Under the pieces are notes generated by a model. It made no database searches. It saw only the letters and a program-made list of their open reading frames with translations, and had not been told where the DNA came from. A stretch of 64,000 bases of DNA, taken from NCBI GenBank assembly GCA_021229015.1, contig CM037785.1, positions 43,050,543-43,114,542 on the forward strand. The letters run 5' to 3'. A program made the translations under genes and the position numbers. The DNA comes from Solen grandis (lineage: Eukaryota; Mollusca; Bivalvia; Adapedonta; Solenidae). Below, piece after piece: positions 57,601-64,000 of this stretch. Each line of letters opens with the position of its first letter. Position 1 is the stretch's first letter.

Positions 57601-60600
57601 ATATAAGTCTATGTAAAATCAAGTGACCTCTGGGGCAGGGCCAATTTTGACCCCACGGTCAAGACTGGAACAAACTTGGTAATCCATAAGACAAGCCACA
57701 CACCAAATATCTAACTCTAGGCCTTGTGGTTTCTGACAAGAAGATTTTTCTAGTTTTCCTTATATAAGTCTATGTAAAATCAAGTGACCCCTGAGGCGGG
57801 GCCAATTTCAACCCCAGGGTCATAATTTGAACAAACTTGGTAATGGCCCATAAGACAATGCCACACACCAAATATCTAAGCTCTAGGCTTTGCGGTTTTG
57901 GAGAAGAAGATTTTTAAAGATTTCACTTTAAAAAATCTATTTTTAACTCCTGTGACCCAGATATGTAATGGACCGGAACCATTTGAACAACTTTGGTAGA
58001 GCTTCATGCAAGGAACATCCCAGGCAATTTTCATCAAATTTGGCCCAGTGGTTTCGAAAGAGATGTCGTTTGAAAGAAGTGTGGACCATGGACACCGGAC
58101 AACCATTGATCCTAAAAGCTCACATGAGCACTACGTGCTCAGGTGAGCTAAAAACCATGTGCATTTCTCTTCATATCTTGCATACAGGTTGACTCTCTGT
58201 AGTTACATAAGAAATCCTAAATCACATACACATCTCATTGATGTTTTTATTGTATTTAAGTATTAAAAGCATATCTCTTTTTTTCCCCAGACAATTTCAT
58301 CATCATATAATTCAAGAGTAAAGAGTGTAACAAAGTCTTAACAGCCTCCCTCAGGAAATACCTGTTTGTTTTACATTCACCTCAATTCAGGAAACAACAA
58401 TTTATCTGAAAAGGAGCTTACTTGAAGGTATTTTCAAGACACCCTGGTGTCATTGTTTCAGCGTAAGTCCGACCTGCCTGTATCAACTGGTCATAATCAT
58501 CCAGGATCTGTCCACTGTATGAAGAGGGCGTGGCCTGGGTACCATCTCCCCAGACATACACAGTCGTCCCAAAGGTCACCAAGACAACCTTCTTGTTTGG
58601 GTTTTCAATCTTCAGACGCTCGAGCTGCCTGAAATTTATTTGTCTTTAGACAAACTGGATGTAGAATCTTTAAGCACATAAGGGTAGAACTAGTATTTTA
58701 AACCTTAAAAAAGTGTTTAATCACTTTTCATTGCATTTGGAATGTGGATTCCTTTTGACTCAATATTTGTTGTATTGACATGCTGAAAGTGTTTTGATAC
58801 AAGCTGAAATTTGAAAATAAAATTATCAATGTTGTTGAAAAAGGTGAAAACTCAAGGGGCATAAAATTATTTTGAAATAAATAGTCCTAAACAGTAACCT
58901 ACAAAATTATATAATCAAATTACTGATTGCACTGAAAGAACATGGCTTTTAATGTGATGAAGCTGCTTTCTTTTGCTTATCAAAGTAAATTCAATCAACA
59001 ATGATGAAATTTTCAAGTGAATCCTATAAACCTAATGCTATAAACCTGCTTTAACCTTGCATGAACACGGTCGTTTAGAAAAAAAAATGAACACATCATT
59101 TGTATAAATGGACTGCTAACAATAAGCATATCACAAGTCTTACTCTTCCTTTTTCTTTTGCCTACAGTTTATAAGAATGTGGTTTCTACAGTGTTAACAA
59201 GGTTTTTATACGCCGCCGGAGGCGGTCGTATATTGGCGTCATCTTCTCCGTCTGTCCGTCCGTCCGTACGTCCATATCTTGTGAACGCAACTCCTCCTAC
59301 GTTTCTGAATGAATCTTTTCAAAACTTTGTCAATGTCATTACTATAATGGATAGATGTGCATGAAGTGGCGATTTTCCGGTTCATTGATTTTTACAAGAT
59401 TTGTGTCCCTTTGAAACTTAGTCTCTGTAGCTGAATGATATTGCAGCCTTGTGAACGCAACTCCTCCTACATTTCTGAATGAATCTTTTCAAAACTTGGT
59501 CAGTGTCATTACTATAATGGGTAGATGTGCATGAAGTGGCGATTTTCCGGTTCATTGATTTTTACATGATTTGTGTCCCTTTGAAACTTAGTCTCTGTAG
59601 TTGAATGATATTGCAGCCTTGTGAATGCAACTCCTCCTACATTTCTGAATGAATCTTTTCAAAACTTTGTCAATATCATTACTATAATGGGTAGATGTGC
59701 ATGAAGTGGTGATTTTATGGTTCATTGATTTTTACATGATTTGTGTCCCTTGAAACTTAGTCTCTGTAGCTGTTTGATATTGCAGCCTTGTGAACATAAC
59801 TCCTCCTACATTTCTGAATGAATCTTTTCAAAACTTGGTCAATATCATTACTATAATGGGTAGATGTGCATGAAGTGGTGATTTTCCGGTTCATTGATTT
59901 TTACAAGGTTTGTGTCCCTTGAAACTTAGTCTCTGTAGCTGAATGATATTGCAGCCTTGTGAACGCAACTCCTCCTACATTTCTGAATGAATCTTTTTAT
60001 AACTTGGTCAATATCATTACTATAATGGGTAGATGTGCATGAAGTGGTGATTTTCCGGTACATTAATTTTTGCAAGATTTGTGTCCCCTGAAACTTAGTT
60101 TTTTTAGCTGATTGATATTTCAGCTTTGGGAATGCAATTTCTTGTATGTTTCTGACCTAATCTTTTCAAAACTTGGGCAATGTCATTACTATACTGGGTA
60201 GATATGCACAAAGCAGGGGCTTTGATGTTCATCAATATTTGCAATAGTTATGCCTTTCTAAACATGGTCTCTTTAAAACACAACTCAAGTTTCTAAACAG
60301 GTAAAAGTGCATAAGGCAAGGATTTTCTGGTACAGTGATTTTTGCAAGAGTTATGGGGAGAAAGAAAAAAGGATTCAAATTGATACTGCTATTTGACCTA
60401 CTGTCATATTGGAAGCATTTTTAGGGTTCTATCTCTGTTCAGCTAAATTAATTGGTCTTACAGACTTCATTATGAGGTTATGCTTACAGAAATGTTAAAA
60501 GCAATAATTAAAAGACCCCTCTTGGTCTTTATATTTTGTGGTGGCGTATATTGTGGCATCACTGGCACTCTTGTTCTAAGATTTGACCTCGTGACCTACT

Positions 60601-63119
60601 TTTTGACCCAACATGACCCAAATTCAAACAAGTTTTATGAAAGTATTGCTTAGGCAATACTAAGTCCCCTACCGGCAAATGGAAAACTAAGACCCCCCCA
60701 ACACACACACAAACACAACCTGTCTGGAAAACTGCTAAGAAATTTTCTAAATCCAAGGGCCGTAATTCCGTCAAAAATCAATGGACCGGAACGAAACTCA
60801 AACTTGATCTGTAACTCATGGTAATAGACTCACACACAAAAAATTAGATGAATATCTGCAAGCGTTTAGAAAAAAAATCCAGAAAACTGCTATTTTAACG
60901 AAATTTTCTAATTCCAAGGGCCGTAATTCCGTCAAAAATCAATGGACCGGAACGAAACTCAAACTTGATCTGTAACTCATGGTAATAGACTCACACACAA
61001 AAAATTAGATGAATATCTGCAAGCGTTTAGAAAAAAAGTCCGGAAAACTGCTATTTTAACGAAGTTTTCTAATTCCAAGGGCCGTAATTCTGTCAAAAAT
61101 CAGTGGACCGGAACCAAACTCAAACTTGATCTGTAAGTCATGGTGGTAGACTCACACACAAAAAATTAGATGAATATCTGCAAGCGTTTAGAAAAAAAGT
61201 CCGGAAAACTGCTATTTTAACGAAATTTTCTAATTCCAAGGGCCGTAATTCCGTCAAAAATCAGTGGACCGGAACGAAACTCAAACTTGATCTGTAAGTC
61301 ATGGTGGTAGACTCACACACAAAAAATTAGATGAATATCTGCAAGCATTTAGAAAAAAAGTCTGGAAAACATGTGTGTGACTGACGGACCGACGGACCGA
61401 CGGACTGATGGACCGACGGACTGACGGACGGACGGAGTGCAAACCTATAGTCCCCTTCGGTGAAGTGGGTAGGGGACTAACTAGTCCAAGATTTCATGGA
61501 GACAAACATTCTGACCACTTTTCATGAAGATTGGGCCAAAGATATGGCCTCTAGAGTGGTAAAAAGCAAAATTATTGATGACGCACGCCGGACGAAGGGC
61601 GATCACAAAAAAAAGGGGGGGAATTGATGTATAGAAATTAAATATAGCCCCGAAACGTACGATGCAGAAATGTGTGCTACCATAGAAAAGTTGCAAGCAA
61701 CCCTGTTCAAAAACTGCAGATTCATTTCATTTCTGATTCATGGGGATCAGTCCTAGTTACCAGGTTATATTCAAATGCAATTTGTACTTATTACTTGTAT
61801 TACAACAACATTAACAAAATCATGATTTTGTTTTCCATGTAATGAACCTTGTTAAATTAGCAAATAAATCATAATGAAGCATGTGGAAAGGGATCAACAC
61901 TGTATTTAACTCACTGATGGAAAATAACCCCTTTCCTTAAAATATCAATCATTCAGCTAAATGTATTGAATAAATCATTTTTTTCTGTAATATTTAAACT
62001 AACATTAATATGTTGAGTACAGCTGATGATTTTATAAGGACTACAAGTAAATAAAGTGTAGAATCTTAAAGCTAGAAAGCAAGTCTGAAAATGAAAAACA
62101 ACACCTTAAGATATAAGTTTCAATGTCCATACCTCCTTGCAGCATCCTTAATTGCCTTTAGACGTGAAATGGTATTATCATTCCGCCGAGTCCGATCTCT
62201 TGCATTCCTCCATTCAGCTGCAAGGATGAATGAAAATGGATAACAATTTATCTCAGGAATGAAGACAAAACAATTTATCTACATGATGACTTTCACCCAT
62301 GAAGGCTATGTGACCAGAATAAAATTAGATCAGCCTGCAACTTACTTACTTTTTTGGATCTACTTTGACTCTGACAGTGTTCCCACTAACATTTTTTTCA
62401 CCCTTGGGTGGAAAGTCTGGGAGTAAATTTTATTTTAAAAGGGTATGAAAATTCAAAGGCCTAGCCTTGTATTCTGAATCAATGTATCTTCCTCTTTTCA
62501 ATGTTAAATTAATGTCAAACTATGTATGTTCTGACAGCCATTTGATGCCTTAAGTAAAATATTGTATACCTAGTCTATGCAATCAAAGCATGTTTATTAT
62601 TTATGTTAATTTCCCAGATATATTTTTGGCCTATGACAGAAAAGTTTTTTGTCGCTGGAGTTTTTATATGCATTATCTCACATAAGAAAGATAAAACTTG
62701 CGTGAAAAAGAATTTGTGTATGTGAATTACATAACATTTTACGTGATTGGGAACACTATCTGATTCAAAATTATAAATCTTCCGTGCTTATTTCCAAATC
62801 AATGAAATAGAAGTTATACAAAAAATATTTCTAAAATAAAACCAAACTACAGAATTTGGTTACAGAATCAGTCCTACCTTGCAGTCGGGGCAATCTTAAT
62901 CTGATGTCCATAGAGACACTGATGTCCATGCAGTAAACAATCATCCCTTTACTGTCTTCTTCCTTTTCTGGAATGGTCTCCCCTGTTGCTCCCTCTTCAC
63001 CAGCCTCCTCAGTTTGTGCTTCCTCTCTGGCAGGGGTCAACATAAAATCAAAACTGTCACCCTTCGGGATCTCTTCTGGATCCATGTCTATCTCCTCATT
63101 CTTGTGATCACAATATTCA
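39449..63119 (-). CDS. vWA/Sec23-trunk protein, circularly permutated Ras protein 1-like, partial, gene-level span
   Basis: In order on the minus strand the exons are 63119-62878, 62217-62133, 58628-58422, 54116-53929, 44873-44628, 43818-43705, 43057-42962, 42727-42636, 40225-40102 and 39613-39449. All have GT-AG borders and compatible phases, giving about 519 codons. The protein has the end of a probable zinc finger (YCDHKNEE), an acidic linker, a vWA domain with MIDAS residues in DISVS, GSTSL and CTDGD, a helical trunk, and a lysine-rich C-terminus ending KYKS. This arrangement resembles cpRAS1-like proteins, in which a permuted Ras domain precedes a Sec23/24-like vWA region; the Ras part would lie beyond 64000. 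The function is not established. One exon carries a 1-base frameshift. Confidence 0.75.
40102..40225 (-). CDS. cpRAS-like gene exon: charged C-terminal helix
   Basis: The exon is 124 bp, with acceptor CACTAG and donor GTGAGA. One base completes the split methionine, and then it encodes RTNRKLLHRGALTSQQMEEK, then LAFKAESEKFRMELRKAVDH. The charge pattern suggests a long helix or coiled coil. It ends in phase 0. Confidence 0.88.
40414..41568 (+). mobile_element. HINE-like element, GCTCGACTATTC family, copy 2
   Basis: Same structure and orientation as 20081-21361, with slightly fewer core units. It lies in an intron of the minus-strand gene. Confidence 0.85.
42180..42560. repeat. Two diverged direct units in intron
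   Basis: TATATTCTATATAGGAAGAA and ATATTTTCTATATAAAAAGG each precede a similar stretch with CTGTAATAA(G/T)TGAT. Weak. Confidence 0.35.
42636..42727 (-). CDS. cpRAS-like gene exon: helical segment
   Basis: The exon is 92 bp, starts in phase 0 and leaves two bases (AT) that become a methionine codon with the next exon. Acceptor TTCAAG, donor GTGAGT. It reads ALNVAVVGTAVVQKSANLAC, then MGDTKKAQEL, an alanine-rich helical stretch. Confidence 0.88.
42962..43057 (-). CDS. cpRAS-like gene exon: trunk strand and helix
   Basis: The exon is 96 bp, 32 codons, phase 0 at both ends, with acceptor ATTCAG and donor GTAAAT. It encodes VQISYTLKNGMRCLRVLSKS, then HEVAKDRKQMEE. The strand QISYTLKNGMRCLRV resembles the beta-sandwich strand of Sec23/24 trunks (xQxAxxYTxxxGxRRIRV). 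Confidence 0.9.
43705..43818 (-). CDS. cpRAS-like gene exon: trunk strands
   Basis: The exon is 114 bp, 38 codons, phase 0 at both ends, with acceptor TACACAG and donor GTGAGC. It reads SYRLVKEIGNAAKDTDLTFR, then YKARDAKKKIERDSFPFQ. It follows in phase from LVFDEPNYLE and leads into VQISYTLKNG, so the three exons form one continuous module. Confidence 0.9.
44349..44569. mobile_element. TTAA-flanked MITE (piggyBac-type), copy 4
   Basis: 221 bp in an intron of the cpRAS-like gene. The left flank is TTAA; the right flank is TTAT, a single change. Part of the left arm of the inner palindrome is deleted. It ends only 58 bases below the low-coordinate end of exon 44628-44873, close to its donor site. 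Confidence 0.85.
44628..44873 (-). CDS. cpRAS-like gene exon: end of vWA and beta-sandwich start
   Basis: The exon is 246 bp, 82 codons, phase 0 at both ends, with acceptor TTTAG and donor GTAAAT. It encodes IGEFAKENNTRLSVLAFEGT, QQCAIVSGGTINVLNPLELM and, at the end, HQDLVFDEPNYLE. The pattern of a strand, then VSGGTINVLNP, then a helix with RQLRLIAQN is typical of the last part of Sec23/24-like vWA domains running into the next module. Confidence 0.93.
45620..46403 (+). mobile_element. Nested HINE-like element, AGTCCCCTACCGG family, copy 1
   Basis: The left end has a GTGTTGTATGCAACAC palindrome and AGTCCCCTACCGG. Four units contain TTACCATAGCAACCACAATT, followed by (GACGGACG)n. The right hairpin is from AGTCCCCTCCGGTGT to ACCGGTAGGGGACT. 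The terminal 13 bases are a perfect inverted match. It is absent from the related element at 15259-16057. Confidence 0.82.
46455..47505 (+). repeat. 26-bp minisatellite, about 40 units
   Basis: Unit CATTATTACACTGTACTGTT + CAGCTC with A/G variants, mixed with a 23-bp variant lacking TTA. No unit has a stop in any frame, so long ORFs of up to 294 codons arise; they rotate through three frames and are not proteins. Confidence 0.95.
48189..50410 (-). pseudogene. LINE (non-LTR) reverse transcriptase relic
   Basis: On the minus strand the reverse transcriptase order is clear: KTNPKEFWKYF, NLKNNKASGEDNV, NPIYKKKGDVSNPENYRP, QAGFRPGC, an interrupted AFIDLK, GVRQ, the catalytic LLYADDTVILSES, KTKVLIL, YKYLGVFF, LYGCEI, and a zinc-knuckle-like CSLCDSNKSGDEFHQLLEC near the end. 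In-frame stops (before QAGFRPG) and frame changes (after FIDLK) show it is dead. No endonuclease domain is visible upstream, so the copy is truncated at its 5' end. It lies in a gene intron in the same orientation. Confidence 0.92.
52299..52600. repeat. GA-rich microsatellite with duplicated flank
   Basis: GAGAGA tracts interspersed with ATATTTACTAA(A/G)TTTGA. The flank CTTGCTATTAACTTATG + (C/T)TAAAATAC occurs twice (near 52247 and 52480), so the region was duplicated. Confidence 0.75.
52822..52905 (+). repeat. Short tandem repeat, five units
   Basis: Five units of about 16 bp, GTGGGCTTTTGTCC with two or three variable bases. It borders a HINE-like element directly to the right. Confidence 0.85.
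52906..53493 (-). mobile_element. HINE-like element, left-truncated
   Basis: It carries two units with CACCATATTTTAACTCCAGG and CTAAATATCTTAGTTCCAAG. It ends with a hairpin from AGCTCACATAAGC to GCTTAGGTGAGCT. The left palindrome is missing. Confidence 0.65.
53690..53800 (+). mobile_element. Possible SINE fragment
   Basis: GTGGGAGGAAACCGGAGAGC + CTGGAGAAAACCCACG is a stretch often seen in animal SINE-type repeats. Ends undefined. It lies about 130 bp from the vWA exon. Confidence 0.35.
53929..54116 (-). CDS. cpRAS-like gene exon with 1-base frameshift in the vWA domain
   Basis: The exon has acceptor TTACAG and donor GTAAGA. Read from the upstream phase it gives DLDSKIENLRIEGSTSLGP, with the MIDAS threonine. 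Read from the downstream phase it gives LGPALAISAGIIASCPISEV and then ILCTDGDPNCGVGD, with the MIDAS aspartate. The two frames meet in a GGGCCC run at 54059-54064. The exon is 188 bp where the flanking phases require 187, so there is one surplus base. This could be a base-calling or assembly error, a null allele, or a decaying gene. Confidence 0.88.
54055..54066 (-). other. Frameshift site in GGGCCC run
   Basis: Both flanking frames read LGP across this point, which places the single surplus base within or next to the three-G, three-C run. The frame change is supported on both sides by phase-consistent splice junctions. Confidence 0.8.
54640..57227. mobile_element. TA-flanked inverted-repeat element inside the outer element
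   Basis: Ends CAGTACACACGGTCAGATTA... and, inverted, CCGTATACACAGGCAGATTA...; 20 of 25 bases match. TA lies on both sides (54638-54639, 57228-57229). Apart from the HINE-like element inside it, only about 690 bp belong to it, so it is non-autonomous. Confidence 0.85.
54711..56609 (-). mobile_element. Innermost HINE-like element with 145-bp array
   Basis: The left end is ACAAGAGGGCCAAGATGGCC + CTAGATCGCTCACCTGAG. About 11 units each hold GATTTTTCTAAGATTTGACC and CATCAAGACAAACATTCTGA, with a period of exactly 145 bp over most of the array and 139 bp once. Then GACGGACGACGGACGACGG and the hairpin CTCACCCTGAGCATGCTCAG + GTGAG. Confidence 0.88.
58422..58628 (-). CDS. cpRAS-like gene exon: vWA core strands
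   Basis: The exon is 207 bp, with acceptor TTTCAG and donor GTAAGC. It starts with QLERLKIENPNKKVVLVTFG, then TTVYVWGDGT, and ends PGCLENTF. The hydrophobic strand VVLVTFGTTVYVWGDG is the kind seen in Sec23/24-type vWA domains. The two terminal bases AA join to T at the start of the next exon to give asparagine, which fixes the reading frame there. Confidence 0.9.
59203..60575 (+). mobile_element. HINE-like element, TACGCC family, full length
   Basis: It begins TTTTTATACGCCGCCGGAGG with a GC-rich hairpin, then CCGTCTGTCCGTCCGTCCG, then five units of about 174 bp, and ends GTGGTGGCGTATATTGTGGC followed by TCACTGGCACTCTTGTT. The short motif TATACGCC at the left is inverted as GGCGTATA at the right. 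Confidence 0.8.
60576..61620 (-). mobile_element. HINE-like fragment, 145-bp family, split by insertion
   Basis: 60576-60635 has CTAAGATTTGACCTCGTGAC, and 61485-61615 has GACAAACATTCTGACCACTT and CACGCCGGACGAAGGGCGAT. Together they make one diverged unit and the microsatellite end of the family at 54711-56609, interrupted by 60640-61481. Confidence 0.7.
60640..61481 (+). mobile_element. Nested HINE-like element, AGTCCCCTACC family, copy 2
   Basis: The left end has a GTATTGCTTAGGCAATAC palindrome plus AGTCCCCTACCGG. Four units of 161 bp contain GGGCCGTAATTCCGTCAAAA. A GACGGACCGACGGACCGACG tract follows, and the right hairpin is from AGTCCCCTTCGGTG to GTAGGGGACT. Same termini as 45620-46403 but an unrelated core repeat. 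Confidence 0.85.
62133..62217 (-). CDS. cpRAS-like gene exon: vWA helix 1
   Basis: The exon is 85 bp, with acceptor TTGCAG and donor GTATGG. Two bases complete the codon from the previous exon. It reads EWRNARDRTRRNDNTISRLK, then AIKDAAR. This basic helix follows the DxSxS strand in the vWA fold. It was found by phase and splice sites only. Confidence 0.85.
62878..63119 (-). CDS. cpRAS-like gene exon: zinc-finger end, acidic linker, MIDAS start
   Basis: The exon is 242 bp, with acceptor TTTCAG and donor GTAGGA, entered with one base of a split codon and left with one base. It starts EYCDHKNEEIDMDPEE, which looks like the last ligands of a C2/C2H zinc ribbon begun upstream. A glutamate-rich linker (EEAQTEEAGEEG) follows, and then MIVYCMDISVSMDIRLRL. 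DISVS fits the metal-binding DxSxS signature of a vWA MIDAS. The gene's upstream exons are outside the window. Confidence 0.88.
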
Positions 63120-64000
63120 CTGAAATTGGTGAGTACTAGATCATTTATAAATGCTATTAAATCCATAATACTACTAAAAAACACATCTTGCAGATGTCAA
63201 CAAAAAGGGTAATTCTTATTCATACACCTAAAAGACTAACTGTGCATTTTTAGTTGAGCCTATAATTATGTACTAATCTTTCAAAAACATTTTTTTGCAC
63301 TTAAAACGTGATACAAATTTTTGTCTAGGATTACAAGTCAAATAAGATTTTACTTTCGCAGATTAAAGTCTGAAGCTTTCTGTTGCTGGTTGTAGTACCT
63401 TTATATGAGCCTAGTCCCATTTTATATTAACACATATTATAATGGTGATGTGTAGAAAACAGAGATAGGCATTTTATAAGTCAACATTGGAGAAATTGAT
63501 CATGATAATAGGGATTTGTTTAACACATTTTCTTTGCTTTTGTGTGCAATTTAAAGTGCTTTAAGTTATATTTTCAATTATAAATATTATTATAACTTCA
63601 ACAAGATCACCGCATGCAGATGCCAATACTAGTCTGTTGGCATGTTTGTTTTTTTAAAGGGGAAATAAATTTGGTCAAAATTGACCTAAGAGTTATGGCC
63701 CATGGTGAGAATGTAAGCCCTTGTGATAGAGAACAAGTATGTGAAGTTTGATGACAAATGTTTATTAGATTAGAAGTTATAGCCATGGTTAAAGTTTTTC
63801 ACTGTACTTTTTTTAAAAGGGAAATAAATTTTGTCAAAATGGACCTGAGAGTTATTTCCCTTTATGAAAATGTCAGGGTGGTGACAACTACTCAGCTTTT
63901 TTTCTTTGAAAAACAGACAAGCTAATAATTACAAAGCAGACAAACACAAAACAACAATTTAATTGACATGTCTGAGATTTCTAATGGCTTTCCTCGTTTC
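63120..64000 (-). other. Upstream intron of the cpRAS-like gene
   Basis: Two diverged units with GGGAAATAAATTT(G/T)GTCAAAAT and GAGAGTTAT lie at 63658-63870; the rest is plain. No further upstream exon could be recognised before the window ends. Confidence 0.5.

Larger units (their letters stand above)
54196..58153 (-). mobile_element. Outer HINE-like element split by a nested insertion
   Basis: The left end is ACAAGACGGCAATGATGGCC + CTGAATCGCTCACCTGA. Units contain CACCAAATATCTAAACTCCA. The right end is a hairpin from AGCTCACATGAGC to GCTCAGGTGAGCT at 58118-58148. The unit at 54631-57240 is interrupted by the TA-flanked element 54640-57227, and the sequence on the two sides rejoins exactly. 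Confidence 0.85.
54117..62877 (-). other. cpRAS-like gene introns around exons 2 and 3
   Basis: Intron 54117-58421 holds a nested stack of elements. Intron 58629-62132 holds the TACGCC element and another nested pair. Intron 62218-62877 and the stretches 58640-59200 and 61620-62130 show nothing recognisable. Confidence 0.7.

Noticed and set aside
59158..59364. ORF rich in SVRPSVRP
   Set aside because: It is the translated TCCGTCCG microsatellite of a HINE-like element.

Overview
This window looks like nuclear DNA from a mollusc, most likely a bivalve. It is AT-rich, and its two genes are split into short exons by GT-AG introns of up to about 20 kb. It is packed with interspersed repeats of a kind known from bivalves: tandem cores of about 140-320 bp, GACGG microsatellites and terminal hairpins. 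There are no operons, no bacterial-style genes, and no complete tRNA or rRNA gene. The species cannot be fixed from the sequence.

Gene 1 (+ strand, 100-26440, 5' end outside the window) is an R7-family regulator of G-protein signalling, nearest RGS9/RGS11. Six exons are clear and join in phase. They carry the end of the DEP-to-GGL linker, the GGL region, the conserved PSNPW linker and the RGS domain. A 100-base run of N (26201-26300) cuts the gene just after the RGS domain; a putative C-terminal tail follows it.

Gene 2 (- strand, 63119 down to 39449, 5' end outside the window) is convergent with gene 1. Ten exons give about 519 codons: a zinc-finger-like end, an acidic linker, a von Willebrand A (vWA) domain with a full MIDAS, a Sec23/24-like trunk and a basic C-terminus. 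It most resembles circularly permutated Ras protein 1 (cpRAS1)-like proteins. All exon junctions agree in phase, but exon 53929-54116 has one base too many, which breaks the frame just after the MIDAS threonine loop.

The rest is introns and about 13 kb of intergenic DNA, filled by mobile elements. Several families share one plan: a left palindrome, a short subterminal inverted repeat, tandem core repeats, a GACGG microsatellite and a right hairpin. This fits Helentron-associated (HINE) or 'pearl'-type non-autonomous elements. There are also four copies of a TTAA-flanked MITE with a long internal hairpin, two hAT-type elements with 8-bp target duplications, two TA-flanked inverted-repeat elements, a tRNA-derived SINE, and a decayed LINE reverse transcriptase inside an intron of gene 2. 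Two minisatellites (24-bp and 26-bp units) produce long but spurious ORFs.

I found no convincing new multi-gene system. The observations most worth checking are the frameshift in the vWA exon, a three-level nested insertion at 54-58 kb, an insertion dated by its paralogous empty site at 45.6-46.4 kb, and the common plan of the HINE-like families.
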